From: Hydractinia symbiolongicarpus
Lineage: Eukaryota; Cnidaria; Hydrozoa; Anthoathecata; Hydractiniidae
NCBI RefSeq assembly: GCF_029227915.1
Contig: NC_079878.1
Coordinates: 11,098,001 to 11,162,000, forward strand
Direction of reading: 5' to 3'
DNA length: 64,000 bases
In this document: piece after piece, positions 1 through 12,289 of the stretch
How the letters are laid out: every line of letters starts with the position of its first letter
Position numbering within the stretch: position 1 is the stretch's first letter
The notes under the pieces: model-generated
What the model was told of the DNA's origin: nothing
Databases searched by the model: none
The model's input: the letters and a program-made list of their open reading frames with translations, nothing else
Translations under genes and position numbers: made by a program

Positions 1-15
1 TATATATATATATAT
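1..15. repeat. (TA)n microsatellite at window edge
   Basis: An uninterrupted TA run starts at the first base and probably continues to the left of the window. Confidence 0.9.
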
Positions 16-418
16 CGATTTAAAACAGACTGCTTTTAGGTTCAATTCGAATACCACTTTTTCATTTTTTCTATCCTCAAAGTTGCTTAATTGTTAAGAG
101 TGTATTAAAATTCAAAAATCACAAGATTTTAACTTTACATTTTTTGTGCTTTAAAGTTCGTGTCTTTTAGAAAAAAAAGATTTTATTTTTTAAAAAACTC
201 TTTTGTAAGTAACTGGTTAGACTATCTAGAATTAATTCTAGGTTGCTTACGGAGATAATTTTTTCACCTGGCGAGTTACTTAGCGATTGCTTAATGTTTA
301 AGTCAAATCTTTACCTCGACCGTTAAAGAATGTGTGTGTTTTTATTACACGATTTCAGTCAAATACACATTCAGGCAAGTTCATAAATATGATAAGTAAA
401 CAAATTAACATTTCTTAC

Positions 419-572
419 TTGCGACTCCACAATCAGGTTCGTCTATGTTTTTACTTTCTTCAGCTGTCGTGCATCCTATCTCGATGTTGTGATCCCGCCA
501 TGGATTTCTCGCGACATTTTTTTGACACTGCACGAGCACTGCCACACACACCAACAGAAACAGACGACGCAT
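419..572 (-). CDS. Secreted cystine-knot protein, first exon only (partial)
   Basis: The ATG at 572 opens a typical signal peptide (MRRLFLLVCVAVLVQC), followed by a mature start containing RNPW and two cysteines spaced like C1 and C2 of a CTCK domain. The reading frame runs into a strong donor (AA|GTAAGA, intron from 418) after 51 codons plus 1 nt, so the intron is phase 1. The gene at 3464-3964 has the same features: signal peptide, RNPW, two cysteines, and a phase-1 donor after a first exon of nearly equal length. I read this as its tandem paralog. No cysteine-rich second exon is visible in 1-418, so the rest should lie to the left of the window. It could also be a pseudogene that has lost exon 2. 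Role unknown; by analogy a secreted ligand or antagonist. Confidence 0.72.
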
Positions 573-2483
573 TTTAACTGAGTTGTCGTTCGCTAAAGTA
601 AACACGATCTTAAACAGCTCTTAATTTGGGCGTTTTGTGTTTATCTTATCCCTGTTTCGTGTGTGTGTTTACATAAAGACACAGTGCAGTTGATATCATG
701 TGGTCATGCAAAGTAAATACAGCGTGCATTAATTTCAATCTCTTCAAGTTATGATTTATCAAACTGCAAAATAAAAGTCTCCAGCTAAGATGACCATCAT
801 CCTATTATAGTAGACAAAAGAAAACCCCCCGTGTCATTAAAACACGTTAGAAGCATCATTTATGGAATGTCTTATATTAAAAGCTATTAACGTTGGTACT
901 ATGGAGATCTGTTCACAAACAAAATACGACATATTACCAACAATATGACGTTGCCGGAAAAATGTCATGTGACGCCGTCGCAGTTGTGAAAGCATCTCGT
1001 TTTATTTGAGCCTACGTCATTGTTTGATTATGTAACCTAATAATTTACATTAGCTTGGCGAAATCGGGAAGTTCAATAAAAGAAAAAAAAATTCACGAAA
1101 ACATTTTTTTTTTCAAAATTCCTGGAAATGAAATATGTAAGGAATATACTTTTTGGGAAAAATTGGTCACTCATATTTTATCCTTGCGCCTTGCTCAACC
1201 CTCATGAGCAATGTTTCCAGGCTTTACTCAATAAACTTTTGGTTCTTTTACGTCCTAGAAAGTTTTTTCATTCCTCTGATTTCTTGATTTACATTGAATT
1301 TGCTCAGAAATAATTTTTATTGCTACTTGGTTGTGTTTTACTCTGTTCCCGCAAATATCAGCACTATCTAACTCAAGTGAACATTGAATTAATATCGCTG
1401 TGTTTTGTTGTTTCGTCGTATTAGCAGATTATATTAGGTTGGAAATTTTAATTCCAAATTAAATTAGAATTACAATGCAGAATAATTTGAGTGTTTGGTG
1501 CTATTTGCTCTAATAGTGTGAACACTGCTGTTTGGGATGCTTCCATTCTGAAGGAAATTTATCCGCAGCAGTGTAAACGTGATTTAATACTTGGTTTTTG
1601 ATGTTTTTGTTTGACTACATATATATTCGTTCGCAACTAGCCAATAAAAGTCCACGAACAATAATCCAATAAGTTTTTCCCGCCTTTTTTGTTTTAATAT
1701 GTTAAACGAGCCAAATTTGGCAATTCAGCCAAAACTATTGCACAATCTCAAAGTTGTTCAGAGGCGTAACATGGATTATTTTGGAACTTAACCTTTTGAC
1801 CGTTGCCAAGGTAACAAAGTTTGTTACCAATTCAACTTTAATCTTCCTAAAAGCTTCCTTCTGTTCTGTAAATTACACATTCAGAGGGTGTTTCTACGCG
1901 AGAGTTTGTTCATATTTTGTATTTTTTTTATCTTTCTATATTTTAATAATGGTGGAGTGCATCATTTTAGACAATTCGATATATCCTTTGTAATTCTTTT
2001 GACTCAAAACTAATTTTGTGCTATATTGTACTTAAATATCCAATTACATACTTGAACGTGGATTTGATAAGGCGCGTGCCAAACCAGTAGCTACCTAACT
2101 TCATTAACAAAGCAATTAAAAACTGGCGATTAAGCCGAAATGTAATTACTAATAGATCTTTGTTAATTAGATCTAAATGACAACATTTAGTGTCCGTCAT
2201 TATCTATTGTTACAAGATATATAATGATCTACATGTCATTTTGGCTTAAGGATACAGAAGTACCATATCAATAGCTTGGAACTGCGATGTTTTTAATGAT
2301 TTTAGATGTTATCTCCTCTTCTTACAACTTCGTTACCACGACTCTTTGTTTCAATCAATATGTACACAAGTTTTGTCATGTTAGAATGGAAACTCTTTTA
2401 TTACTGGAACAGAAGTATGAAAAACTGGACAAAACTTTGATTGAAAAATTAATTGCTGGTGGCTCCGATTGCACCGCAAAGTA
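573..2483. other. Non-coding, no recognisable feature
   Basis: AT-rich sequence upstream of the minus-strand gene at 419-572. Open frames here are short and show no family resemblance or clear splice pattern. No TATA box stands out for the minus-strand gene. Confidence 0.6.
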
Positions 2484-2618
2484 ATCTCCTAGTTCAACCT
2501 CGTCCCCAGGACTCTTACGCCTATAATATAGTGACAGGACGACTCTACTTTAGCGCTGTCCCGTCAGAATATCGAAGACGTAGAAGAGCCCTAAGAATGA
2601 GGTTGCTCCTAGTTCTGA
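2484..2618. mobile_element. Foldback element of the GTCCCCAG family
   Basis: A GC-richer island with imperfect inverted arms: CAACCTCGTCCCCAGG near the left end and the complement of CCCTAAGAATGAGGTTG near the right end. An inner hairpin pairs GACAGGAC with GTCCCGTC. Related segments with GTCCCCAG and GAGCTCT words occur at 15919-15990, 19506-19608 and 51696-51778. Probably a non-autonomous, MITE-like repeat with no coding capacity. A weaker piece may lie at 2767-2835. Confidence 0.55.
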
Positions 2619-3419
2619 CGACATTTATTTAAACATTTAAAATACATAATAGCTTCCACCAGTGTTTTTTTGTGTTTGTCTGCAAGAACGGACGTTAAAC
2701 TTTATTTCTGCGTGCAATATTTTCGTGCCATCTACGACTTCTGGGGAATAAATACTACTTAAATACTAACTTCGTTCCCAAGTTCCTCTCGATGTAGAGA
2801 ACTGAGTATGAGATTGCTAGAACCTTGCCAGACTACACACGCAGAAACTTTATTTGACAACATCGACAATATATTTTATTTACACTATATGTTTGTTGTC
2901 AGAGAAATATTATAACACATAAAAAACTTAAATTTTTTTCTTTTGCCAAAATTTATACACACGAAAAAACGTTTAAGACTCGCGTAGCCGAAATACTCAA
3001 AAACCTACATTTTATTTGTGTGAAGCGGAAAGAATGATTGCGACAAAATGTTGTTCCGCATGTAAGTTTTTTTTACAAAAATACTAATTACAGAAAAATC
3101 AACATTACAATCCAACTTTTGTGAAGCTTGGATAAGCATGTAAAATATTTTTACGACGTGGTTGTCTAGTCTGCTAATGACCTCGCCAAGAATATTTAAA
3201 TATCATTTTATCATCTTACATTAAGTCCTGACAAAAGCCAATTAGCTGCTCAGAAGTATACATCGGAGAATTCTTTATGGAATATCATTATGGATATATA
3301 TGTAAAAATATCTCTTATGTTACTGTGGCTTATTTTAAGATACACATTTACAAACTGCTGTTTTGATTTTAAAGTACTCTTCTCTTGTCACGTTGGTTCG
3401 CCAATTATGTTTAAATAAC

Positions 3420-3425
3420 TTTATT
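3420..3425 (-). promoter_or_regulatory. Polyadenylation signal AATAAA
   Basis: AATAAA on the minus strand, 38 nt beyond the stop codon of the cystine-knot gene at 3464-3964. Its position suits the 3' end of that transcript. Confidence 0.6.
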
Positions 3426-3463
3426 ACGGTGCGCTTATATTCATGGTGGCTTACATGGCGTGT

Positions 3464-3964
3464 TCACTTCTTTTTTTTCATTTTACATGTTGCACAAGCA
3501 CACTTCGTCACTGTGTCTCTATAAACAATTTTTGACGTCTTTTTGCCGTTAACTGCTGGACATTCCAAGGAAATGAATTTCGCTCTTTCTTGGATAGCTT
3601 TACAGCACTGACAGACGGATCTGTAGTAAGGGTACTTGTGCTCATACAATGTAGCAGATCTACAATTTCCACGACAGTATTGCAAGGGAACCGCTAAATG
3701 TAAACGAAAAATCGAGTAAACTAAACTCTTTTATATTCACAACTAAGTTTGTTTACCAAAACTAATATTTACTCTGTGTCAAATATATTTTAAGCTGCAA
3801 AAAGCTATCTACTCACGTTTCGCTGATACGCAGCCACTTTCTTCGACTCTAACATGAGTCGTCTCAGGCTTGCAGTATATATCCATGCCTTCCCAAGGAT
3901 TTCTTCGTACGCTTGTAACTTTTATAATGAAGAAAAAGATCACAAACCAACTGAGTGAAGCCAT
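3464..3964 (-). CDS. Secreted single-domain cystine-knot (CTCK) protein, RNPW type
   Basis: Two exons, 3964-3817 and 3693-3464, joined by a phase-1 intron (donor AAAC|GTGAGT, acceptor TTTAG|CGG), give 125 residues. Residues 1 to about 19 form a signal peptide. The mature start has RNPW, as in the gene at 419-572. The mature protein holds 11 cysteines in CTCK order: C at 31, C at 45, then CRGNC, CQCC preceded by another C two residues before the CC pair (VCQCC), a single C, and a terminal CACATC. The tail is lysine-rich (KMKKKK). The domain is the disulfide fold of VWF/mucin C-termini, bursicon and DAN-family antagonists. CxGxC followed by CxCC is closest to the VWF and bursicon arrangement. 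The protein should act outside the cell. The eleventh cysteine suggests a disulfide-linked dimer. AATAAA follows 38 nt past the stop. Ligand or receptor cannot be inferred. Confidence 0.87.
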
Positions 3965-6900
3965 CGTTAAATTCTCTCTAAAAAAAATTCATAAATCGAA
4001 GCTATTAAAACAAGCTGTCATGGCAACGCAGAAATTAGGACATGGAGCCAATCTGTTCTATAACAATTAGTGTCTTTTCCGCTGACTCTAAATGTTCTGA
4101 ATTAACAAGTGTGGTGGAGAGTAAATAAGTTTTAACTGTTCTCTACCACAGGTGTTAAAGGATAAGTTCTCTCTCTCCCTCTCGAAGTCAAACGCAGTGT
4201 TTTTATCCTCAACAATATTGAAACGTGTCAAGATGGTGTCGCAAACACGCAGTTACAACTGATATCTATGTATTAAATAAATTTTGTATAAGAAATATAG
4301 CGTTTTCGGATTTAGTTTATTTTACACTTGGAGTAGACAGACATCGCTGTTTTCCTTTTCTAGCCTTTGGGACAACTTAGCATAATCAGGTGCTTTTTAG
4401 TCTGACTTCACAGCATTGCGCAATTGTGCATGTGATTTTAATGTTCACTTACAGTGTGCCATTATGTTAGAAATACATTCCTAAGCGCAATAGCTGAATA
4501 ACATAGTGAAAAATATATCTTGACAAACTACTAACTGAATGTAGAGATCACGTGACTAATGACCAAAAGTTCGAAAAAAGTGACGTTGCACTTTTATATC
4601 TTTAATCACAAAAGGACTGTTTCTTAAAAAACAACATTCATATTATGCCACAATGGGTGCAGCTTTGCCAACTCTTAGCATTTGTGGTCGTTCTTGACCG
4701 CACTGTGACGAGCAGAATGACAAAAACAGTTACAAAACTGAAAACGAATTTCTAAAAGAAGAGGTACAAATTTTTTTTCCACGAAACTAAATATGTTTAT
4801 AGAAGTAAAAGAACAGATTGGATTCCTATTGTACCGTGGGATATATGAAAAAATGGAAAAACAAAACAAAAAAGAAAAGAAAAAAAAGTACAAGATATAG
4901 GAGTTATTTCCTCATTGGTAGTTTTATAAATCATTTTCAGTTTAAATTAAATAAAAAACCTCCAAAGTATATCCAAAATTCTTCTTTTTTTCTAAACGCC
5001 AATCAGCTAATCTTGTATGATATCATATGAATGTCAAACGGTGTTTAACATTTACTTGTCCTATACAATGAACTCTACGACATATTTGTGTATGATTTAG
5101 AATGTATACACGACACGATATGTCATAATAAAAATCGCATCGTGTGTATTGGACTTTAAAGAGACTTTTTCGAACACTGAATAATTTCCCCTCCCACCAC
5201 CACCACCACCGCCACCACCCAAGCCTTGCAACCCTTAAAAAACATCTACGTCACTCAAGAGCGAAGACACAACAAGATAAAATATCAACCGCAAACATGT
5301 TTAGGATATTGAGATCTGCTAAAAATAACATAGCCTAAACAAAACTTCAAAGGATCCTCTAATGCACCTGTCACTCAACCTTGTTTACATGAGAAAGTTT
5401 TATGTGTTTAAATATGTTATGAAGGATTTAAACAGAGGCTAAGGCTAAGTGCATCTATGCTGTAATGCATACGTAATTTATAAATCTAGCTACTTCGTTG
5501 ACCCTTGATGTTTAAGATTTACGAATTGTCATCTAAAACGCACCATAAATGGTGTTTCCTTGGATCGACGCATTATTTTTTTCTTGTTTTTTTCATTGAA
5601 TGTGAAGTGATCCTGTTTTTCTCGTGAGTGTACACTTAAAGTATCTCCACCAAACTATTTCAAGCATTTTAAAACATTTTGCAATATGAATTAGTTCAAT
5701 CATTTCTCACTTAGGTCATAAAGTTTATTCAAACGGCCTCATGCGACATATACACCAATTACGAGATTCCTATTGGTAATTATCTTTTAATTATCATTTC
5801 AAGAAGATAAAAATGCAATTCGTCTTATTTTTTTCGATCTAGTTGACAACCGAATGAACGAGTTAGAAGTAGCTATCTGTGTTACTTTCAACATTTTTTA
5901 GCTACGTACGATGCCTAATTTAGCGAGCTAATAAGCTGATCTGGAGTTTATGTTTATTAAAGTAAGTGTGAACTCAGAACTCTTAGTTCATTCAAAAAAT
6001 AGTTCAGATCATGTTTAGTTCACAAGAACCGCCAATGTTTCAAGAAGTCTCTCAAAAATAATACTTATTATTTAGTTTTAAATTCAATAATCAAATTCCT
6101 TACTTGTTTATAATTAAAAATTTTTTTCAACGGTGAATTTCCTCAAATCTCAGCTACTAAGCCTAAAACTAAATTTTAGCTACAATCTATGCAAAATAAA
6201 TGAAAATATATATATAATAATAATAAAAACGGAAAAACAGAATTTTTAGTAATTAATTATTTTATAAAACAAAAACAAAAATATTTTTTCATTTCTTTCC
6301 TTCATTACGTGACATCTCACTAGCTGAGTTGGCAGTTGTTTTTCAACGAATCTATTTTTGTAGACAAGGTTTAAAGAAACACTTTTGTATTTCACAGCAG
6401 TATACAGCCTACCCTTCCGTTTAGACAATTATCAGTAACTTAGCTTCTCTCTATTTTTCTAAATGAATAATTAATACCTTCTACCTAATTATGCATTTTA
6501 TTTATTTAACCCGATTCCTTCTTTTTAAATGTATTTATAATTTGCATTTATTGACTTTAATCCCTTAATAAATTAGATTTTAATCTGATGTTAATGACTT
6601 AAAGTTTGTATTTTTATCTAAACATTTGAATTTGTTGTTGCTATTTCTGTATATGTTTGAGGGTTCTTCATTTTCTTGCATGCGCTAAGTCTATTCACGT
6701 TTACATCAGGAAAGAGGTGTTTCAAAAAATTCTGGCCTTATCATATTTTACTTGCTAAGTAGCTATCTCGGGAGGGTGTGAAAAATACTTCAAAAGTGAA
6801 TATATAGTTAGAAGGGTCCTTATGGTCAGCTTCCTGATTCGATTCAGAGTCGAATCAAGTTCAAATGATTTAAATCTTGATGTATTAGGTCTTCATTTCT

Positions 6901-9900
6901 TTTTTAACTCCAGTTCCTAAATCACACATTAAGTTTTTTTAATTTTTAAGAAACTTGTTGTTGTATGGTGTGTAAAAAATCTAGTCAGTAACGGAGAGTT
7001 AAAAGGGTGTTTGATGCTCTGTATATGCCAACATGTTAAAGCAACTGCCAGCAAAATGCTGTCAATTTTGTATAAAAAATGCAATCTAATGTGCCATAGT
7101 ACGCATAAGGTAGCAAATAGCGGATAGAAATGTTCCGTTGTCGATTGTTTACTGCAGTTTGATATTTCTTCGCCAGTAAGACTATTTTTCTGTTTTCATA
7201 TAACCGTAAAAACAATCAAATAATCAATGCGTGTCCTTCGACACAATGTTATCAACTATCTGGATTAGTACGCACACTATAAATCAAAACAAAAACTGGC
7301 TAATATCTCACCTATTCATGTTGAGAATATACTATATGTATTTTCTAAAAGCTAGATAAAGTTGCCATAGAAAAGCGTCATTTTTGAGTACCCGACTTTC
7401 GAGCCCACAAGGTGTATACATATAGAGTTCGTCGCATTAAAACTCTATCTTGGTTTTGATTTTAAAGATCTAGATCCTAATTTAATCAAAAGGTTTCTGG
7501 TCGTTTCTCTTATACTTTTTCACCTTTTTACTGTGACAATTCCTTTTTGAGCTCATGTCCAAAACATTACTATTTTATTATTGATGTTTATAAATCTTTG
7601 CACCTTTAAGCCCAAAATATGTCGAGTAAAAAATGTTTTTGAAATATCGAGATTTAAACTTTGTAAGTAAACATGTTAGATTTTATAGGAAAAAAACTGA
7701 GATAAAAATGTTTGTTGTTTTTTATTTTTCTATTTTACCTTTTTCCTGTCTGAAATTTATATTTTTAATTAAAAATAACTAATTCATGAATCTTTACAAT
7801 GGTATAAGTACGAAAAAGATGTCGAAAACAGAAAATTTAAGTATTTCTTGTATCCTTGAAATCTAAATCTTTGGTATCCTTAACTTTAAAAAGACGTAAA
7901 AAAGTAAGAAACTAATATAAAAAATGTAGCAAAGAAAAATGTGAAGTTATTTTCAAGCTCTGACTTATAAACAGATTGCTTATAACAAAACGTGTACTAC
8001 GTACTAAGTTTTACATCTGCCAACAGCAATCAGCAACAAAAACTAACAGCCAACGCTAGCTCTGGCAAAAAGTGACGCCCGTCATGAGTGTAGTTTCGCG
8101 ATATGTGTCATGGCACGTATATATTTCGCCACCATGTGTGATATTTTTCCAGGTTTTATTTATAATACTTGGGCTTGGATACATTTCATAGCTTAAAAAT
8201 ATTTATTGGCTTACCGTAACTAAGTGCTGCCGATTAGCGGTTTTGATGTAATTGATCACGTGGTTATAATGTTGGTGTTGAAAGTTTGTTTTGGAGTTAC
8301 GATGCGACGACAAACGACACAGCCGAATAGTTTTGAAATTTGCATTAATGCAAAAGCATTTTTATGTTATGAAAACATCTTTTTTATATTTTTTAACGAC
8401 ACTAATTTTGTTTAAATACAATGAGTGAGATGAATTCTCGAATCAATTCGCTGCTGAGTTATTTTAAATTTTCTTTCAATTCATTTACATCACAGCTGTA
8501 AAAAAAATTCCAACGTCTTATAAATGCATCCAGTGAAGTGAGGTTACACGTGCCATCGCAATAAATATAAGCTTATGAACGCTGTATAATGTCATTACCT
8601 CTCTAACAAGGGGGTATTCTTAAACCGAATATTTGTTTGACCCATTTATTATTTTAAATCAAATAATATTGACATTTTCGGTAGGATTCTTAAATATTAA
8701 TACACATAACAACAAAAGGGGTTTATAAATCGGAATTAGCGCAAAAAAAGAAGGATATGGGTAATTATCAAGAAATATTGATAATATCACGTTAATTGGA
8801 CTTATATAAATAGACGCATAATCTTAAAATGTTGAAACGTTCTCTGTTTCTCTTTCTTCTTTGAGTTCATTCGAATTTATAATTACCCCCATCTTTGACT
8901 TTCTATTAAGCGCTCAGAAATATAAAAGATAAAAAGCATGCTTCCGAAATGGCACGCTTCTCGTATTATGCTGTGGCAATCTCGTGCCTCGTTGTTAAGC
9001 AACATCAACATAAAATTAAAAGATATTTCTTAATTAGCAATTATTTGTACTTTGCTCTTTTCTCCGCGAATTAATCTCTTTTTTATATATAAGGGAAAGG
9101 CGTGCGGACTAAACGTCATTTTACTGCATGTTCGTGTCATAAAGAAGACACCTCGATAAATTATATTAGCAAGGTAGGTGTTAATTTCGTTATAATTTCA
9201 TTATAATTATGTGAATTTGTATTTTTATGCTTATCTTATAAAATTATATACGTTATCTATCTAAATTGTATTTTCGAAGAGAACAAGTTGATGCATACAA
9301 ATTTAGGTGCTTTTCTAATATTTCTTGGCTTTCATTTTGCGCATATTTTTGGGTTAATTGTCTGCTTTTATATTTGTTTATTTACTTGTTTGTTAACTTT
9401 TTAAAGATTTTTTTTAACTCTAAAATCACAAAAAGGGTGATTTGCAAAACGGAATTTTTTTCAACGTAGTGAATAATTTTCTGCGTTGCGCAAGTGCACT
9501 TCTAGTAGTTCCGTGTACCGCACGCTGATATGAAAAACAAAAAAATATTATATTTAATTTTCATTTTTTATTAAAAAAAAAACAGATTACAAGAGTAATA
9601 TATAAAATAACCTAAACAGAAATAGTCTGCATGTTCGTGTAATGTAATCATTCTACGCAGCCACGCTATTTCCTGGACCAGCATCTGCATTTTTTAATAT
9701 CTAACTAGGGAAATATTACTTGTCCTATTTTGGAATTGGCGTACAAGATATATAAGAAGGAGCTAACAAAACTACCGTTTTAATTCAACTTTTTCAGTTA
9801 GAGGAATCAAACAGGCAAAAAGAGAGTACGAAAAGTTTTACTGTAAGTTTTCACTTACCATTAAAGATGGTCAACCTCCCACATTTGTGAACTTTATTTT

Positions 9901-11576
9901 ATAAAATAATTTCTACACGCTTACCATTGCGAATTAACACACATTGAGAATTCGCCATTATATTTTGTAAGGGCTAGCGCTACAGGAGAGAGGGCGGAGA
10001 TAGTTAGCATGGATCTCACAGCAGGGCAATCCTTAAATTGATAAATTTTGGCCAAAAATTGCCGCAACGGGTGTTTTGACCACCCAAGATTAAATTTAGT
10101 GATTTTTACGTTACTTAAAATTGTCCCTTACGAAAAGTTATGCATCGTGACAAGTTTAAACTTACAAAAAAACAAATTATTTTTCTGTCAAGCAATATAT
10201 ATATATCTTCCTTTCTTTTTTTTTGTTATGTCCATTAACTGCGTGCTTTTTGCAACAAAAAAGAAGCTGGTTACCAAACATCACGAAAGGTAATGAAATT
10301 ACAACATTGAAAGAAAACAAGACATTAAAATTAAAATAGAAATAAAAACCTAATTTGTAATCCGCAGGTGCAGAGTTTGACCTGATGGATGGTGAATGGA
10401 ATTTTCCACTGATAAAGTTAATGCGTTTCGGCTTGGTACTACCAAGATTAATTGACTAAATCATTACATACAGCATATACTTTCTTGTTTATAGATTGAT
10501 ATATATGTTTTTTGTGTCCAACAGAGAAAAGATTATGGACAGTTTATTTATTTCACAAATTTTCGTGACCTTATTGGCTAATTTTAATCCGAGCACCTTA
10601 ACTTCTTTCAAACAACAAAGATTCATTTTGTTTTCAACTTAAAATCAAACTTAAGCCCTTAAGTCCGTTCAATACCAACAAAAAATTTTTTTGGTGATTG
10701 AGAAAATTTTAAAAACAATAAAATAATTTTACAGCGAATTAATTAACATGTTAATTTATGTTAATAAATACAAAAATAGTAATTCGGAAATGGCGGGATT
10801 TTTCTAGAAAATACAGGCAAAATGCTCGGATTAATATCTTTTTTATCAAGATTCCTCTCTTAATCCCATTTCATAGACGGGAGATAAAGACATTGTTTCG
10901 ACAGAATGCCTCATACTGCTTAATTAGTGGAGACGTATATTTAGCAGTGAGAGCTGTAAAAAAGAAGTTAATAAAATACGGTGTTTTATTCCTAAAGACA
11001 GCAAGTTACAAACGATTGAAGCTGTTGTGAAAACTACCTTAGTTTTTATATTATTACATTAAAATAAGCAAGGATTCTTTCTTTTAATTTAATAAAACAG
11101 AATTGTAGAATTTGTTCTTGCAAATAAAAAGAGAGTTGTTTTTTGATACGGAAAGAATATATCCAGGATGTTGTTTTTCTACGGTAAGTAAATTGAAACT
11201 GGATCAGTGTACATAAAATCTTATCTTTTCGTGTTGATATTAATTTATTTCATTTTTTTTATTTCGCCACACCTTTGTTGTCTCAAACTTTTATTTATTT
11301 CCTTTCACGGGTATCAAGGATAGACATTTCCCGTTTTATCTAACGTATCCACAGGGAGTACAGATTTCTTTTTATCATTCTTTGTAAATTTATTTTTAAG
11401 ATAAAATAATTTTTTTTCTGATGTCCTAATTAGTTTTTCTTTAAGACGAAAATTCAATTTGGAAATATCAAATCTTTTTTTATTAATTTCTTCACACGGT
11501 TGCTTGGGCTTGTTCATTCATTATTCATGATTTTTTAACTCATCGAGTTCTATTTTGATAAGCGCTCAGATATGTG
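3965..11576. other. Long non-coding stretch between cystine-knot genes
   Basis: About 7.6 kb of AT-rich DNA separates the divergent minus-strand and plus-strand CTCK genes. It contains a short CCA-rich run (5192-5218) and many poly-A/T tracts. A TATATATAAG box near 9085-9094 is followed about 80 nt later by a good donor (GCAAG|GTAGGT near 9168-9175), so an untranslated first exon is possible. No open frame here resembles a known protein. Confidence 0.5.
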
Positions 11577-11585
11577 TATAAATAG
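11577..11585 (+). promoter_or_regulatory. TATA box (TATAAATAG)
   Basis: A consensus TATA box 80 nt upstream of the ATG at 11657. A start of transcription near 11608 would leave a 5' leader of about 50 nt. It supports the ATG chosen for the downstream cystine-knot gene. Confidence 0.7.
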
Positions 11586-11656
11586 GGCTGAGGAGCAGTC
11601 AGATTTTGTCTAAGCAGATTAATTGCAAAAGGGAGCGGGAAATTACAACTTTCAAA

Positions 11657-12203
11657 ATGGCGAATTCTACAAAAATAATTAGTTTCGGTAAGATGCATCA
11701 GTTAACTTGTTCTCTGGAGAGTATTTTTGAGTTTCTTAAATATATGTGACGTTCTTCATTGTGAAATAAATTACAATAATTTTTATATTTCTCTTATAGA
11801 CAAACTTTTCGCAGCGATAATGAATAGACGACTGAACATCATTGCATTCATCGTGATTTATTTCGCCATCTGCTGCGCAAGAGTTCGCCCTAACGAATCA
11901 AAATGTGTAGTTGTCAAATTTCCCGCCATCAGAGTCAAATCAACCGACGACCGATGCGGATATATACGTGTAGCCATGAATCAATGTGTTGGCGCTTGTC
12001 GATCTGTTGATAAGTATCCCTTGGGGAAGGGAAAAACAATTTGCACTTGTTGTCAGCCAGTTGATGGTATAAAGCGAACCATACAGAGATCCGTTCTGTG
12101 TTGGAGTAATAAAGGGGATATGGTCACCACTGTACAAAATTTTACCATTTGGGAACCCACAGTGTGCTCTTGTCGGAATTGCGGAAGCCTAACGCATTAT
12201 TAG
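11657..12203 (+). CDS. Secreted cystine-knot (CTCK) protein
   Basis: Exon 1 is 11657-11687 (10 codons + 1 nt, donor TTCG|GTAAGA) and exon 2 is 11800-12203 (acceptor TTATAG|ACAAAC), giving 144 residues. The N-terminus is MANSTKIISF, then a hydrophobic stretch (LNIIAFIVIYFAICCA) that should serve as signal peptide. The alternative start in exon 2 (ATG at 11820) would also give one. The mature part is one CTCK domain with 11 cysteines: KC, RC, CVGAC, CTCC followed by QP, one C, and a final CSCRNC. It closely parallels the gene at 18071-18442 (CIGAC, CNCCQP, CSCTPC), so the two are diverged tandem paralogs. A TATA box lies upstream and AATAAA follows the stop. Likely an extracellular ligand or antagonist. 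The C-x-CC-Q word resembles bursicon and the VWF C-terminus, but orthology is not shown. Confidence 0.87.
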
Positions 12204-12283
12204 ATGCTCCTCAAGCAAAGTGGACATATGCTATCTATATGTGGTATTCGATCAGTGGTCAAACGCATTGTTAAAGACATCGT

Positions 12284-12289
12284 AATAAA
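12284..12289 (+). promoter_or_regulatory. Polyadenylation signal AATAAA
   Basis: AATAAA 80 nt after the stop codon at 12203, the likely 3' processing signal of the preceding cystine-knot gene. Confidence 0.6.

Noticed and set aside
4675-4893. Minus-strand frame with a hydrophobic start and a CNCFCH motif, considered as another cystine-knot exon
   Set aside because: Cysteines are too few and wrongly spaced, and no partner exon or splice sites fit.
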